A stretch of DNA of 64,000 nucleotides from Collinsella sp. (GCA_018382295.1 JAGZQF010000009.1:21553-85552); one strand, 5' to 3'. Positions 1-8,157 are shown, counted from the first letter of the stretch. Notes: generated from the sequence alone by a model not told the origin. Translations and numbers: made by a program.

Positions 1-1146
1 GTCCTCGGTGTCGGACAGGTTGGTGATGGAGTGCGTGTAGCCCGGGATCATCTCGACCACGCGCATGTCGCCCCCCTTGACAACGTACTCGTCGACCGGG
101 TAGGACTCGCCCTCGGCGTCGGCCCCCACCTTCCTCAGCTTGATGGAGGCGGTACCGGAGACCACCAGGAACCTCTCCCACTTGCTCATGTGCCAGTGGT
201 TGCCCTTGGTGATCCCGGGCTTGGAAACATTGATTGAGACCTGGCCGCGCTCCGGCGTGCGCAGGAACTCGGTGAACGAGCCGCGCGCGTCCACGTTGGG
301 CTTGAGGCTATAGGCGAAGTTGCCCGGCTCGTAGTAGGACAGGAACGTGCTCCAGAGCTTCTTGGAGAAGGAGCCCTCGGCTAGGTCGGGCACCGAGAGC
401 GTCTCGCGGCTGTCGCGGAAGCACCCGAGCAGGTAGACGATCTCGCCCAGGGTCTTCACGTCAGTCCCGGGGACGTAGCAGAAGTCCTCCCCCTCGACGC
501 GCTCCAGCCCCTCGTAGCCGCAGCGGTGCTCCTCGCCCAGCAGGGCACCCAGCATCTCGTCGACGAGGTCGTCGATGTAGAGGAGCTCCAGCTCCACCGA
601 GGGGTCGTTGACGGTGTAGGGGCGGCCGTTGGCGATGGCGTCGCAGAAGGTGGCGACGGCGGAGTTGTAGCGCGGGCGGCACCACTTGCCGTAGAGGTTG
701 GGGAAGCGGTAGATGAGCACCGGCGCGCCCGTGCGCTCCGAGTACTCGCGGAACAGCCCCTCCCCCGCCAGCTTCGACTCGCCGTAGACCGAGCCCTCGA
801 AACGGCCCGACAGGCTCGCCTGCGCGGAGCTGGAGAGCATGACGGGGCACTTATTCCCGTGGCGCTCGAGCGTGTCCAGCAGCGTGGAGGCGAACCCGAA
901 ATTGCCCTCCATGAACTCGGATTGCTCCTTTGGGCGGTTGACGCCGGCCAGGTTGAAGACGAAGTCCGCGCGGGAGCAGCAGTCCTCCAGCTCCCCGGGG
1001 GTGGAGTCGATGTCGTACTCCATGACCTCGAGTGGGAGCAGGCCCGTGTACTTCTCGCGGCGGTCCTTGCCGTCCCTTACGTTCTTCAGCGCGCAGCAGA
1101 GGTTCCTCCCGACGAAGCCCCTGGCGCCGGTGACGAGGACGCGCAC
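1..1146 (-). CDS. CapF-like UDP-sugar reductase/epimerase (partial at the 3' end)
   Basis: Bifunctional enzyme of the CapF/WbjC family, which acts after CapE in UDP-N-acetyl-L-fucosamine synthesis for capsule. I read 382 codons from a GTG at 1146; the stop lies beyond base 1. The N-terminal Rossmann fold shows VTGARGFVGRN (about residues 5-15) and a YGESK catalytic Tyr/Lys pair. The C-terminal cupin starts near residue 245, with KGNHWHMSKWERFLVVSG carrying the metal-type histidines. An upstream ATG is absent, and the GTG lies one base after the stop of the CapE-like gene, so translational coupling is likely. The family is about 370 residues long, so little can be missing. A CapG-like epimerase would be expected next, outside the window. 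Confidence 0.85.
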   Translation of the reverse strand, partial: MRVLVTGARGFVGRNLCCALKNVRDGKDRREKYTGLLPLEVMEYDIDSTPGELEDCCSRADFVFNLAGVNRPKEQSEFMEGNFGFASTLLDTLERHGNKCPVMLSSSAQASLSGRFEGSVYGESKLAGEGLFREYSERTGAPVLIYRFPNLYGKWCRPRYNSAVATFCDAIANGRPYTVNDPSVELELLYIDDLVDEMLGALLGEEHRCGYEGLERVEGEDFCYVPGTDVKTLGEIVYLLGCFRDSRETLSVPDLAEGSFSKKLWSTFLSYYEPGNFAYSLKPNVDARGSFTEFLRTPERGQVSINVSKPGITKGNHWHMSKWERFLVVSGTASIKLRKVGADAEGESYPVDEYVVKGGDMRVVEMIPGYTHSITNLSDTED

Positions 1147-1147
1147 C

Positions 1148-2206
1148 CTACTGCACCGCCTCGTGCTCGCGGCCCTCCAGGGCCAGCTGTACGTACTCGG
1201 CGGTCTTGATCTTGGCGATGGTGCCCTCCACGTCGAGCCTCTCGGTGTTGTGGGAGGTGTAGGACTCGTCGGCCTGGGTCTCCACCTCGCCGTCGACGAC
1301 GAACTTGTCGTAGTTCAGGTCGCGCGAGTCGCAGGACACGCGGTAGTAGCCGCCCATGTCCTCGGCCCTCAGTCGCTCCTCGCGGGTCATGAGGGTCTCG
1401 AAGAGCTTCTCGCCGTGGCGGGTGCCGATCACCTGGGTGCCCACCCGGCCGAAGACCTCCTGGACGGCCTCGGCGAGGTCGCCGATGGTGGAGGCCGGCG
1501 CCTTCTGGATGAACAGGTCGCCGGGGTTGGCGTGCTCGAAGGCGAACTGCACCAGGTCCACGGCCTCGTCCAGGTTCATGAGGAAGCGGGTCATGTTGGG
1601 GTCGGTGACCGTCAGCGGCTCGCCCTTTCGGATGCGGTCGATGAACAGCGGGATGACGCTGCCGCGCGAGCACATGACGTTGCCGTAGCGGGTGCAGCAG
1701 ATGGTGGTGCGGCCGCCGTCGTTGCGGGCGTTGGCGTAGATGATGGACTCCATCATGGCCTTGGACTTGCCCATGGCGTTGATGGGGTAGGCGGCCTTGT
1801 CGGTGGACAGGCACACGACGCGGTCGACGCCCTCGTCGATGGCTGCGTGCAGGACGTTGTCCGTGCCGATGACGTTGGTGCGCACGGCCTCCATGGGGAA
1901 GAACTCGCAGGAGGGCACCTGCTTGAGGGCGGCGGCGTGGAAGATGTAGTCCACGCCGTGCATGGCGTCACGCACGCTCTGGGCGTTCCTCACGTCGCCG
2001 ATGAAGAAGCGCACCTTGGAGGCGAGCTCCGGGGACCTCTCCTGCAGGCGGTGGCGCATGTCGTCCTGCTTCTTCTCGTCACGCGAGAAGATACGAATCT
2101 CGGCCAGGTCGGTGTTCATGAAGTGCTTGAGCACGGTGTTGCCGAACGAGCCGGTGCCTCCCGTGATCATCAGGGTCTTGTCTTTAAAGGTGGTCGAATC
2201 GTTCAT
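1148..2206 (-). CDS. CapE/WbjB-like UDP-GlcNAc 4,6-dehydratase (5-inverting)
   Basis: Short-chain dehydrogenase of the polysaccharide-biosynthesis (FlaA1/CapE) family that starts UDP-L-FucNAc synthesis from UDP-GlcNAc. The nucleotide-binding loop TGGTGSFGN is at residues 15-23. The catalytic stretch reads LSTDKAAYPINAMGKSK, where the usual Tyr is Met (MxxxK), as is known for CapE. The 352 residues match the family. It is immediately followed by the CapF-like gene and preceded without a gap by the GT26 glycosyltransferase, which fits one capsule operon. FlaA1-type pseudaminic acid dehydratases are related, but the CapF neighbour favours the FucNAc route. Confidence 0.88.
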   Translation of the reverse strand: MNDSTTFKDKTLMITGGTGSFGNTVLKHFMNTDLAEIRIFSRDEKKQDDMRHRLQERSPELASKVRFFIGDVRNAQSVRDAMHGVDYIFHAAALKQVPSCEFFPMEAVRTNVIGTDNVLHAAIDEGVDRVVCLSTDKAAYPINAMGKSKAMMESIIYANARNDGGRTTICCTRYGNVMCSRGSVIPLFIDRIRKGEPLTVTDPNMTRFLMNLDEAVDLVQFAFEHANPGDLFIQKAPASTIGDLAEAVQEVFGRVGTQVIGTRHGEKLFETLMTREERLRAEDMGGYYRVSCDSRDLNYDKFVVDGEVETQADESYTSHNTERLDVEGTIAKIKTAEYVQLALEGREHEAVQ

Positions 2207-2989
2207 CTATTTGCCTTCCTTACGTTTGGCTTTTGTAAACTGGTAAAAGAGGAATTTCGTATTGGTTACGAGGTATCGTTTGAAAAGCCGTTTTGGCTCT
2301 TGAATTAGTCTGTATAGCCACTCGAGACTCAGGTTTTGCATCCATATCGGCGCTTCTGGCACCACGCCAGCGAGGACATTGAACGCTCCGCCAACACCGA
2401 TCATCAACGGCTGTGGCCCTCCCTTGAGCTCGTGCATAAGAACTTCTTGACGGGGCGCGCCAAGAGCAATCCATGCGAAGTTAGCTCCTGAGTTGGCGAT
2501 GCGATTAGAAAGCTCATACTTTTCGTTGTCGGACAAAGGACGGAAAACGGACGGTTCCATTCCCACAATTTTTAAGCCAGGGAAATCCCTGTTGAGCGAT
2601 TCTCTGAGGGCGTCAAGATTCTTCTGTTCATTTCCGTAGAAATAGTGACTCCACCCGTATTGACTGGAAATCTCAAAAATCTCGCGCATCAAGTCCGGAC
2701 CGGTAACGCGGTCCATCGATTCAAATGACTTACGGCCTACAACTGATAAGGGCTTGCCGTCGGGAACGGACATGACTGATTCCGCCTGGCAATCCCAATA
2801 GGAGGGGTCATCATGAGCCAAAACAGACGTATGGGCATTTGAGACGCAAATGTACTCGCCATGGAGTTCATCGATATGTTCAGCTAGAAAATTGATGCAA
2901 TCTGCCATGTTTGTTCCCGTGATCGGAACATCGATCACGGGAACGCGATTCAACTCAGAGTATTTCGAATAATCCTCGAGCATTAGCAC
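2207..2989 (-). CDS. WecG/TagA/CpsF family glycosyltransferase (GT26)
   Basis: Predicted membrane-associated glycosyltransferase that adds the second sugar (often a ManNAc or ManNAcA type) to an undecaprenyl-linked intermediate. Family hallmarks are visible: VPDGKPLSVVGR, GPDLM, YFYGNEQKN, GAPRQEVLMHE and GVGGAFNVLAG, in that order. The 260 residues are normal for the family. The gene overlaps the end of the sugar transferase by 7 bases and is followed directly by the CapE-like gene. The DNA here is visibly more A+T-rich than the flanking genes, which is common for polysaccharide genes exchanged between strains. The donor sugar cannot be told from sequence. Confidence 0.88.
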   Translation of the reverse strand: MLMLEDYSKYSELNRVPVIDVPITGTNMADCINFLAEHIDELHGEYICVSNAHTSVLAHDDPSYWDCQAESVMSVPDGKPLSVVGRKSFESMDRVTGPDLMREIFEISSQYGWSHYFYGNEQKNLDALRESLNRDFPGLKIVGMEPSVFRPLSDNEKYELSNRIANSGANFAWIALGAPRQEVLMHELKGGPQPLMIGVGGAFNVLAGVVPEAPIWMQNLSLEWLYRLIQEPKRLFKRYLVTNTKFLFYQFTKAKRKEGK

Positions 2990-3744
2990 GCACCCTTACC
3001 GGTGATGACCTCAATAACCGTGAGAATCACAATCTTGAGGTCGGTGAGGATGCCCCGGTTGGCGATGTACTCCAGGTCTCGGCGGACCATGCCGTCGAAA
3101 CCGGTGGAGTTGCGCTCCGTCACCTGCCACCAGCCGGTTATCCCGGGCTTCACGGCCAGGCGCTGCAGGTCGAACTCGGTGTACTCCGCGACCTCGTTGG
3201 GCAGAGGCGGGCGCGGGCCCACGACGGACATCTGGCCCAGGAACACGTTCAGGAACTGCGGGAACTCGTCGATTGAGTGCTTGCGGATGAACCTGCCGAT
3301 CCTGGTGACGCGCGGGTCCTCCCTCATCTTGAACATGGCGCCGGCGATCTCGTTCTGCTCCTTGAGCTCGGCGAGGCGCTCGTCGGCGTCCCTGTACATG
3401 GAGCGGAACTTCCACATGCGGAAGGTGGACAGGCTGCCGTCGGGGCGAGTCTGTCCCACGCGGATCTGGCTGTAGAACGGGTTGCCCTCGCTCTCCAGGC
3501 GGATGGCCGCGGCGAGAACCAGGCTCGGTATGGCGATTACAGCCAGCACGCAACTGCTGAACACGATGTCGAAGACGCGCTTTACGGTGCGGTAGGCCAG
3601 GCGCGTGCGGTCCCAATCCTTCACGGCCTGCATGGCCTTGTAGCGCATGCTCGCGTCGCCGCCATTCATGGCCTGGGCAACGAGCGCGGCCCCCACCGGC
3701 GTTCCTTCTGAATATTCAGTTTTATCTGACAATTTTTCCTTCAA
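2983..3744 (-). CDS. Initiating undecaprenyl-phosphate sugar-phosphate transferase (WcaJ/RfbP type)
   Basis: Bacterial sugar transferase that loads the first sugar-1-phosphate on undecaprenyl phosphate at the cytoplasmic face of the membrane. After a ~55-residue N-terminal segment comes one hydrophobic helix (RVFDIVFSSCVLAVIAIPSL). The catalytic domain follows, with KFRSMYRDAD, the acidic motif HSIDEFPQF, GPRPPLPNEV and KPGITGWWQV. At 253 residues it is a short monotopic form without the multi-spanning N-terminal domain. The start is a TTG, with GGGGA about 7 bases upstream. It is the first biosynthetic gene after the NusG-like regulator, which fits its role as the committed step. Confidence 0.88.
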   Translation of the reverse strand: MKEKLSDKTEYSEGTPVGAALVAQAMNGGDASMRYKAMQAVKDWDRTRLAYRTVKRVFDIVFSSCVLAVIAIPSLVLAAAIRLESEGNPFYSQIRVGQTRPDGSLSTFRMWKFRSMYRDADERLAELKEQNEIAGAMFKMREDPRVTRIGRFIRKHSIDEFPQFLNVFLGQMSVVGPRPPLPNEVAEYTEFDLQRLAVKPGITGWWQVTERNSTGFDGMVRRDLEYIANRGILTDLKIVILTVIEVITGKGAC

Positions 3745-3799
3745 ACCTACGTCCCCGCCCCTGGGGATCCTCCCTGTCCCGTTAGACAGTCGCCTGCAG

Positions 3800-4345
3800 C
3801 TAGGCGATCGCCTTTTTAAGGTTTCGCATTACGCGCTGCTCGGCTGAAAGCACGGCAAGGCCAACACGCGTGGTTACGCGTCGGCCGCACAAGTCGAGCT
3901 CCAAATAAGCAGTGCTCTTGCGTCTATTAATGGTTTTGATAAGGCCTTCGTGGCCCAGCAGCGGGCCTGCCGTCACTACGACCTGGTCGCCGTCTTTTAA
4001 GGCCTCGCTCATGGGAACTACGCGGTCTCCCTTATGCGTAAAACTGCCAATAAGCTGGACCTCTTCTTTTGCCAGCGGCACAAATTGACCGTCCTGGGAT
4101 AGCACCCGGGCAAAGTCATCCATGCGCAGCAGATACTGTTGCACGGTGCGGGGATCTGCCGTGTCGCAGATAAGATAACCGGGAAAGAGCGGCTTGGTCG
4201 TATTGACCCATTCGCCGTGTACTTTAATCTCGGTTTGAAATTGGGGATAAAAGAGCTCCTGCATGGCACCAGCCGGCACCACGCGCTCGATGCGCTCGCG
4301 CATTGCGTCTTCGCGGCCGTTAATGACTTGGATCACATACCACAC
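3800..4345 (-). CDS. NusG-family specialised antiterminator (LoaP/UpxY/RfaH-like)
   Basis: A NusG paralogue that probably rides RNA polymerase to keep the long polysaccharide operon transcribed. The NGN domain covers residues 1 to ~105 (WYVIQVINGRE, then KPLFPGYLICD). A KOW domain follows (DGDQVVVTAGPLLGHEGLIK). I chose the GTG at 4345 because AAGGGGG sits 8 bases upstream and the protein then begins as typical NusGs do; two in-frame GTGs at 4354 and 4351 are alternatives. Its place as first gene of a capsule operon, and the hairpin-rich leader upstream, point to LoaP-type or UpxY-type regulation rather than housekeeping NusG. Confidence 0.85.
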   Translation of the reverse strand: MWYVIQVINGREDAMRERIERVVPAGAMQELFYPQFQTEIKVHGEWVNTTKPLFPGYLICDTADPRTVQQYLLRMDDFARVLSQDGQFVPLAKEEVQLIGSFTHKGDRVVPMSEALKDGDQVVVTAGPLLGHEGLIKTINRRKSTAYLELDLCGRRVTTRVGLAVLSAEQRVMRNLKKAIA

Positions 4346-4374
4346 GAGCACCACCCCCTTGCTGTCTTACGTGT

Positions 4375-4447
4375 GGCTCACGGGGTTTGGGTATGGCTTC
4401 GCCAGGGCGCTTGTGCGCGAAGGCGCTCCATATTCAAACCCTGAGCC
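4375..4447 (-). promoter_or_regulatory. Long hairpin in capsule-operon leader, proximal
   Basis: Arms 4375-4396 and 4428-4447 pair over most of their length (GGCTCA, GGGTTTG and TATGG on the left, their complements on the right, with short interruptions). An inner GCGC-TTGT-GCGC stem caps it. In the leftward transcript it lies about 30 bases before the regulator start codon. No T-run follows, so it is not a plain terminator. A recognition or processing element for the antiterminator is inferred. Confidence 0.55.
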
Positions 4448-4545
4448 CAGTTAGACAAGCACGTGGCTCTGCCCCACCGTGAACGGTATGTATGAGTGCA
4501 GTTGCTAGAGACACGGACGTGTATCGCAAAAATGACCGCGTCCCC

Positions 4546-4603
4546 AGCTGGCTGCGTGCGATCCAGTCAAGCGGGTACAAAACTGGACCGCACGCAAACA
4601 GCT
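4546..4603 (-). promoter_or_regulatory. Long hairpin in capsule-operon leader, distal
   Basis: Arms 4546-4567 and 4582-4603 are 22 bases each with 19 complementary positions (core TGCGTGCG with CGCACGCA) around a 14-base loop. It lies about 200 bases upstream of the antiterminator start codon on the transcribed strand. Together with the proximal hairpin it forms a structured leader of the kind expected for LoaP-like control. The function is inferred from position. Confidence 0.55.
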
Positions 4604-4740
4604 AAAGCATGCATACGGATAACTATTTCGCTGGTTTAATTCAGCGGAAATAGGCGTCGAACTTTATTGGGTTTCTGCTCAGGAGGGGCACCGCCGTTAC
4701 GGCCGGATGCTCTCTGCGCGCTCGCGTGGTTGCTTATATT

Positions 4741-4757
4741 GATGCGTATAACGCATC
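4741..4757. promoter_or_regulatory. Palindrome GATGCGT-ATA-ACGCATC
   Basis: Perfect 7-bp inverted repeat with a 3-base centre, shaped like a protein operator, upstream of the leftward capsule operon. No regulator can be assigned. Confidence 0.35.
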
Positions 4758-5205
4758 CGCACAAACAGCAACGCGGAGTTGAAACCATGTGATGTAAAGC
4801 AGTTTAGCACAGCGTTTGGGAACGACTGTATTAGGTTCTGGTTTGTAGCATATAAGGCGCAAGCTGCGTTCGTTAGGCTGTTTTGTACCGATTAAACGTT
4901 ACTGCAGGTTATGGGCAGGGTTGTGTAACGATTGCGAGGCGCAAGGTCGATGCGTTGCGAGAGCACTCGTCACACAATGGGCACGCCCGACTACAGAGTT
5001 AACGCATTTTGAGACGGATTGTTGGACAACTTTTGGGAAATGGCTGGGTATATGGGCGCTCAATTTCTAGAGCAGGGCCGATGGGCATCCCTGATCGAGA
5101 GGAAAGCAGCAGTAACAGGATGGTTAGCTGAGCGCTAATATTCCCCTGGAAAGCGAGTGTTATGATTCGATCTACAAGCTTTCGAATCGAAAAGGCGGAA
5201 TAAGC

Positions 5206-6129
5206 ATGGGAAATCCCGTGATAACACTCAGGGACTTGATGCCGGTGGCACACCCCGAAAAGACCAAGGTTAAGTTCAACATGAACGCTGGCGACGTGAG
5301 CCTACGCGCGTACGACCTGCTGCTAAAAGATACCTCGACCACGGAGAGGACCGATAGCGGCTCGCGATGGTACGAGATGAACGCGTGGAGGAGCGCGACA
5401 GGGCAGGCGAACAACAACCTCAACCATGCAGAGTACCTGCTCTCTTTCGCCCAGTACTACACCTACGGGCCCGAGTACTTCATCTTTGGCGGCATGCACA
5501 AAGTGGAGAAGGTGGTGCCCGAGGTGCTGGGCGGCGTGGGCTACAAGCTGACGCTTCTTCCTGACTACGAGGCCTACATCAAGCGTCTTATCATCAAGCT
5601 GAAGAAGCCGATCGGACGCAATATCTACAACAAGTTCTACGAGAAAGCGATGCAAGACTTTGAGCCCGTTGTATACGAATACTCGATGAGCCTGGGCAAC
5701 GTGAGCCCCTTCCCCGGCTACAAGTACGTTCGCATCGACCACAAGACACTGCAGGCCGTCATCGCTAGCGTGGGCTCCGACTGGTACTGGGCGCTGGACA
5801 ACGTGAAGGGCGTCTACTGCATCACCGACACCGTCACGGGACGGCTCTACGTGGGCTCGGCCTCGGGCGACAGCAAGAAGGACGCAGGCGCGGACCTGGG
5901 TATCTGGCAGCGTTGGCGCGCCTATGCCAACCCCGAGGACCCTACGGGCGGCAACAAGGAATTCAAGGCCATCATGGCTAAGCACGGGGCTGGGTACATC
6001 ATCGAGAACTTTACCTACTCCATCCTTGAGGTATGCGACACAAAGATGACCACTGCGGAGGTGTGCGAGCGAGAGAGTCATTGGAAGGACGTATTGGGAT
6101 CGCGCAAGTTCGGCATGAACAAGAATTAG
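5206..6129 (+). CDS. GIY-YIG nuclease-domain protein with uncharacterised N-terminal region
   Basis: 307 residues. The last ~110 form a GIY-YIG nuclease-like domain: GVYCITD and LYVGSASG give the two signature tyrosine elements. An Arg in WQRW and a Glu in VCERESHWKDVLGSRKFG match the conserved catalytic Arg and the metal-binding Glu. I do not recognise the first ~190 residues; they hold no clear motif or membrane segment. The start is supported by AAGGCGG 9 bases upstream. It stands alone with no restriction methyltransferase nearby. A homing or repair-type nuclease, or a DNA-modifying accessory function, are all possible; the substrate is unknown. Confidence 0.75.
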   Translation: MGNPVITLRDLMPVAHPEKTKVKFNMNAGDVSLRAYDLLLKDTSTTERTDSGSRWYEMNAWRSATGQANNNLNHAEYLLSFAQYYTYGPEYFIFGGMHKVEKVVPEVLGGVGYKLTLLPDYEAYIKRLIIKLKKPIGRNIYNKFYEKAMQDFEPVVYEYSMSLGNVSPFPGYKYVRIDHKTLQAVIASVGSDWYWALDNVKGVYCITDTVTGRLYVGSASGDSKKDAGADLGIWQRWRAYANPEDPTGGNKEFKAIMAKHGAGYIIENFTYSILEVCDTKMTTAEVCERESHWKDVLGSRKFGMNKN

Positions 6130-6138
6130 GTGAGTACC

Positions 6139-6264
6139 ATGGGTTTACTGCGGACGGTGAGGGATTGCGTTTACGGCATGGCCGTGGGCGACGCGCCTGG
6201 CGTGTCCTACGAGTTTATGCCGCGCGGCAGCTTCACCCGCGATGACATGACGGGCCATTTGTAA
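6139..6264 (+). pseudogene. N-terminal remnant of an ADP-ribosylglycohydrolase (DraG family)
   Basis: A 41-codon frame starting with ATG just after the GIY-YIG gene. It reads RDCVYGMAVGDAPGVSYEFM, which matches the N-terminal Mg-site region of ADP-ribosylglycohydrolases (usual form GxAVGDALGxPYEF). It ends after DDMTGHL, where the intact family continues for about 250 more residues. The L-to-P change in GDAPG also suggests decay. No further pieces are visible downstream before the tRNA terminator. The intact enzyme would remove ADP-ribose from protein targets. The fragment is unlikely to be functional. Confidence 0.75.
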
Positions 6265-6296
6265 AAAATGCAGTTCAGGCCACTAAATATCGTATG

Positions 6297-6329
6297 TAAA
6301 TAAAAAAGGCCACTCGATTGAGTGGCCTT
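6297..6329 (-). terminator. Intrinsic terminator of tRNA-Ala
   Basis: Stem AGTGGCCTT/AAGGCCACT (6321-6329 with 6306-6314) followed on the minus strand by a T-run (TTTTTTATTT). It lies 10 bases after the tRNA CCA end. Confidence 0.85.
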
Positions 6330-6339
6330 GCATTCACGA

Positions 6340-6415
6340 TGGTGGAGACGAGGGGGATCGAACCCCTGACCTCTTGACTGCCAGTCAAGCGCTCTCCCAG
6401 CTGAGCTACGCCCCC
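6340..6415 (-). tRNA. tRNA-Ala (GGC)
   Basis: 76 bases on the minus strand including an encoded CCA. The acceptor GGGGGCG pairs with CGTCTCC using G-T pairs. The D-arm GCTCAGCTGGGAGAGC is present. The anticodon arm CTTGA-CTGGCAG-TCAAG gives anticodon GGC, decoding GCC alanine. The T-arm AGGGGTTCGATCCCCCT is canonical. Confidence 0.93.
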
Positions 6416-6485
6416 GTGACGAAGAGAAACTATAGGGGAAGTTGGCGCGACGTGCAAGGACTTTTTTGGGTCAGACTCTAAATAC

Positions 6486-7127
6486 CTATTGATATAGGTA
6501 AGCGATAGCCGTGCCGGTGTGAACTTGGATCGTGGCTGTTGACCTGACGACGTTGCTAATGCCCGTGTCAGCTAACAAGCCCAGGGGGCTGTGATCTAGC
6601 TCCCACTCAAGACCGTGTTCACTTACCTCGGTGTTGGGGGCTATGGCGATGATGGAGAACGTCTCGCCCTCGGCACCCTTGATGGTCCACGACTCACCTG
6701 CGTGAAGGATGCGAGCGACCACCTTGTCTTCGGCGATCCAGATGGGAGCATCCTCGTAGCCTGCGAGCAGCCCCAGTACGGAAAGCGCCATGTCGGGGCG
6801 GCCGCCGGTGGCGCAGGTCGCAACCACTTCGGCACCCGGCCAGCGACGGCGGACCGAATCGAGCGCCAACGCCAAATCGGTGTAGTCCTTGTACGGGTCA
6901 TGGCGCTCTACCTCAAAAGCTTCGGCGGCATCGACCAACGCGCGGCCGGCGTCGCTCACCGTGTCGGCGTCCCCCACATACACGTCGCAGCCCAGCCCCG
7001 CGCCCAGCAACGCGTCGAGCCCGCGGTCCACGGCGACAACGTGGTCGCACTCCCCCGCCAGCTGACGCAGCAAATCCGCGCTCGCCACCACGGGCGAGCC
7101 GCAGACCACTAACACCTTACAAGCCAC
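6486..7127 (-). CDS. Thiamine pyrophosphokinase
   Basis: Transfers pyrophosphate from ATP to thiamine to make the cofactor thiamine diphosphate in the cytosol. The catalytic N-terminal domain shows VVCGSP, the acidic loop YVGDADTV (about residues 51-58) and KDYTDLALAL, the substrate-binding motif of the family. TGGRPDMALSVLGLL follows. The C-terminal beta domain ends with the GISNVVRS element typical of the vitamin B1-binding part. The 213 residues are normal. The start is GTG. It sits 9 bases after the HAD hydrolase in what looks like a two-gene operon. Confidence 0.88.
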   Translation of the reverse strand: MACKVLVVCGSPVVASADLLRQLAGECDHVVAVDRGLDALLGAGLGCDVYVGDADTVSDAGRALVDAAEAFEVERHDPYKDYTDLALALDSVRRRWPGAEVVATCATGGRPDMALSVLGLLAGYEDAPIWIAEDKVVARILHAGESWTIKGAEGETFSIIAIAPNTEVSEHGLEWELDHSPLGLLADTGISNVVRSTATIQVHTGTAIAYLYQ

Positions 7128-7136
7128 AGCTCTCGC

Positions 7137-7826
7137 CTATCCCTCAAACGTAAGAACGCGGGTCAGATCCAGGTCCTCATAGCTATCGATAAAGATGTCG
7201 CAGTTGGCACGCACCTCATCGCGCTCCATACGGCCGTGCGGGTCATCGATACCCACGCGCTTAAAGCCTGCAGTGTCAGAGCTCTTTAGGCCAAAGACGG
7301 CGTCCTCAAACACCCAGGCGCGCTCAAACTTGCAGCCGTGGCGCTCCTCGAGGCGGCGCAGCGCAAGCTCATACACATCGGGGAACTGCTTGGAGCGGCC
7401 CGCCTCGCCCGTCGTGGTAATAAACTCCATATAGCGATCAAGGCCGGCGCCCGCAAGTGCAGACTTAACCAACTCGGCGGGCGTGGACGTGGCAACGCAC
7501 ATGGCAATACCGGCCTCCTGCGCCTGCTTCAAAAATGCAAGCAGGCCCTCACGCGGCGGCACCTTGGAGTAGCCATCGATCAGGATGTCGCTCAGCTCGC
7601 GGTAGAGCTCTTCGCCATTTTCGCCAATACCCCAGATGTCGTGGTAGGCCTGGCACTCGTCCTCGAGCGACAAATGCTCAAACTGGGCAAAATCGTCGAC
7701 CGTCACGTCAATACCGTGGCGGTGCAATAACTCGGGCTGGGCATAGGCCCAAACGGGGGTGCTATTAACCAGCGTGCCGTCGCAATCGAAAATAAAAGCA
7801 ACACTTGTGGCAGCGATGTGGTCCAT
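7137..7826 (-). CDS. HAD-family hydrolase (beta-phosphoglucomutase/phosphatase type)
   Basis: Haloacid dehalogenase phosphohydrolase with an alpha-helical cap. Motif I is FDCDGTLVNS near residue 14, motif II ATSTP, motif III around GRSKQFPD, and motif IV FEDAVFGLKS. I chose ATG 7826, giving 229 residues, because GAAAGG lies 7 bases upstream; an in-frame TTG seven codons earlier lacks such a site. The substrate is not predictable: the family covers beta-phosphoglucomutase, phosphoglycolate phosphatase and sugar-phosphate phosphatases. The gene diverges from the glycogen operon, so the palindromes in between could affect both. Confidence 0.82.
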   Translation of the reverse strand: MDHIAATSVAFIFDCDGTLVNSTPVWAYAQPELLHRHGIDVTVDDFAQFEHLSLEDECQAYHDIWGIGENGEELYRELSDILIDGYSKVPPREGLLAFLKQAQEAGIAMCVATSTPAELVKSALAGAGLDRYMEFITTTGEAGRSKQFPDVYELALRRLEERHGCKFERAWVFEDAVFGLKSSDTAGFKRVGIDDPHGRMERDEVRANCDIFIDSYEDLDLTRVLTFEG

Positions 7827-7860
7827 AAACGAGCCTTTCAATGTCAAAGGGTAAACAACC

Positions 7861-7936
7861 TGCTAAAAACGTTTTACCAAACGTCAACCTAACAATCTTG
7901 AAACCCTAATTGGTAAAACTGTCAAGAGTTTTACCA
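7861..7936. promoter_or_regulatory. Paired LacI-like operators upstream of glgB
   Basis: Two elements lie in the ~330-base gap between the divergent HAD gene and glgB. One is AAAACGTTTT within 7861-7880, with TTTACCA on its right side. The second is TGGTAAAACT at 7911-7920 with its perfect complement AGTTTTACCA at 7927-7936. The half-site TGGTAAAAC recurs before the GH13-GH77 gene at 17670. Binding by a LacI/MalR-type sugar regulator is inferred; no such regulator gene is in the window. The rest of the gap shows no gene. Confidence 0.5.
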
Positions 7937-8157
7937 TCGCAATTCTGCCAGTGGCATAAACATGGCGCTTACCGATTAAACGCCACCGCAAATCCACTTT
8001 CGTTCATAAAACTAACGTACAGGTGTTATCGTAGTTTTTGCCGAAAGTTCCACCGAGCACGCGAGGTGGAACGAATCACAGAAACTTCGCCGTCCCTTCG
8101 ATTCGTGCAGCCTTGGACCTTTCGCATCTAGTCACCAAGGCAATACGCTGCCGCGTC

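Larger units (their letters stand above)
4355..5205. other. Gene-free region between divergent capsule operon and GIY-YIG gene
   Basis: About 850 bases without a convincing coding frame. The left part is the leader of the capsule operon (transcribed leftwards) and contains two hairpins, described separately. Further right is a 7-bp palindrome at 4741-4757. Base composition is less G+C-rich than in the flanking genes. Near the right end, TATGAT at 5161-5166 is a possible -10 box for the plus-strand gene, but I see no good -35. A second small inverted repeat (GATTCGA at 5164-5170, TCGAATC at 5182-5188) lies between that box and the start codon. Small open frames on both strands here lack family resemblance and ribosome sites. 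Confidence 0.5.

Noticed and set aside
839..2308. 489-codon plus-strand frame over the capsule genes
   Set aside because: Mirror of the CapE- and CapF-like genes, and its His/Val/Gly-rich translation matches no family.
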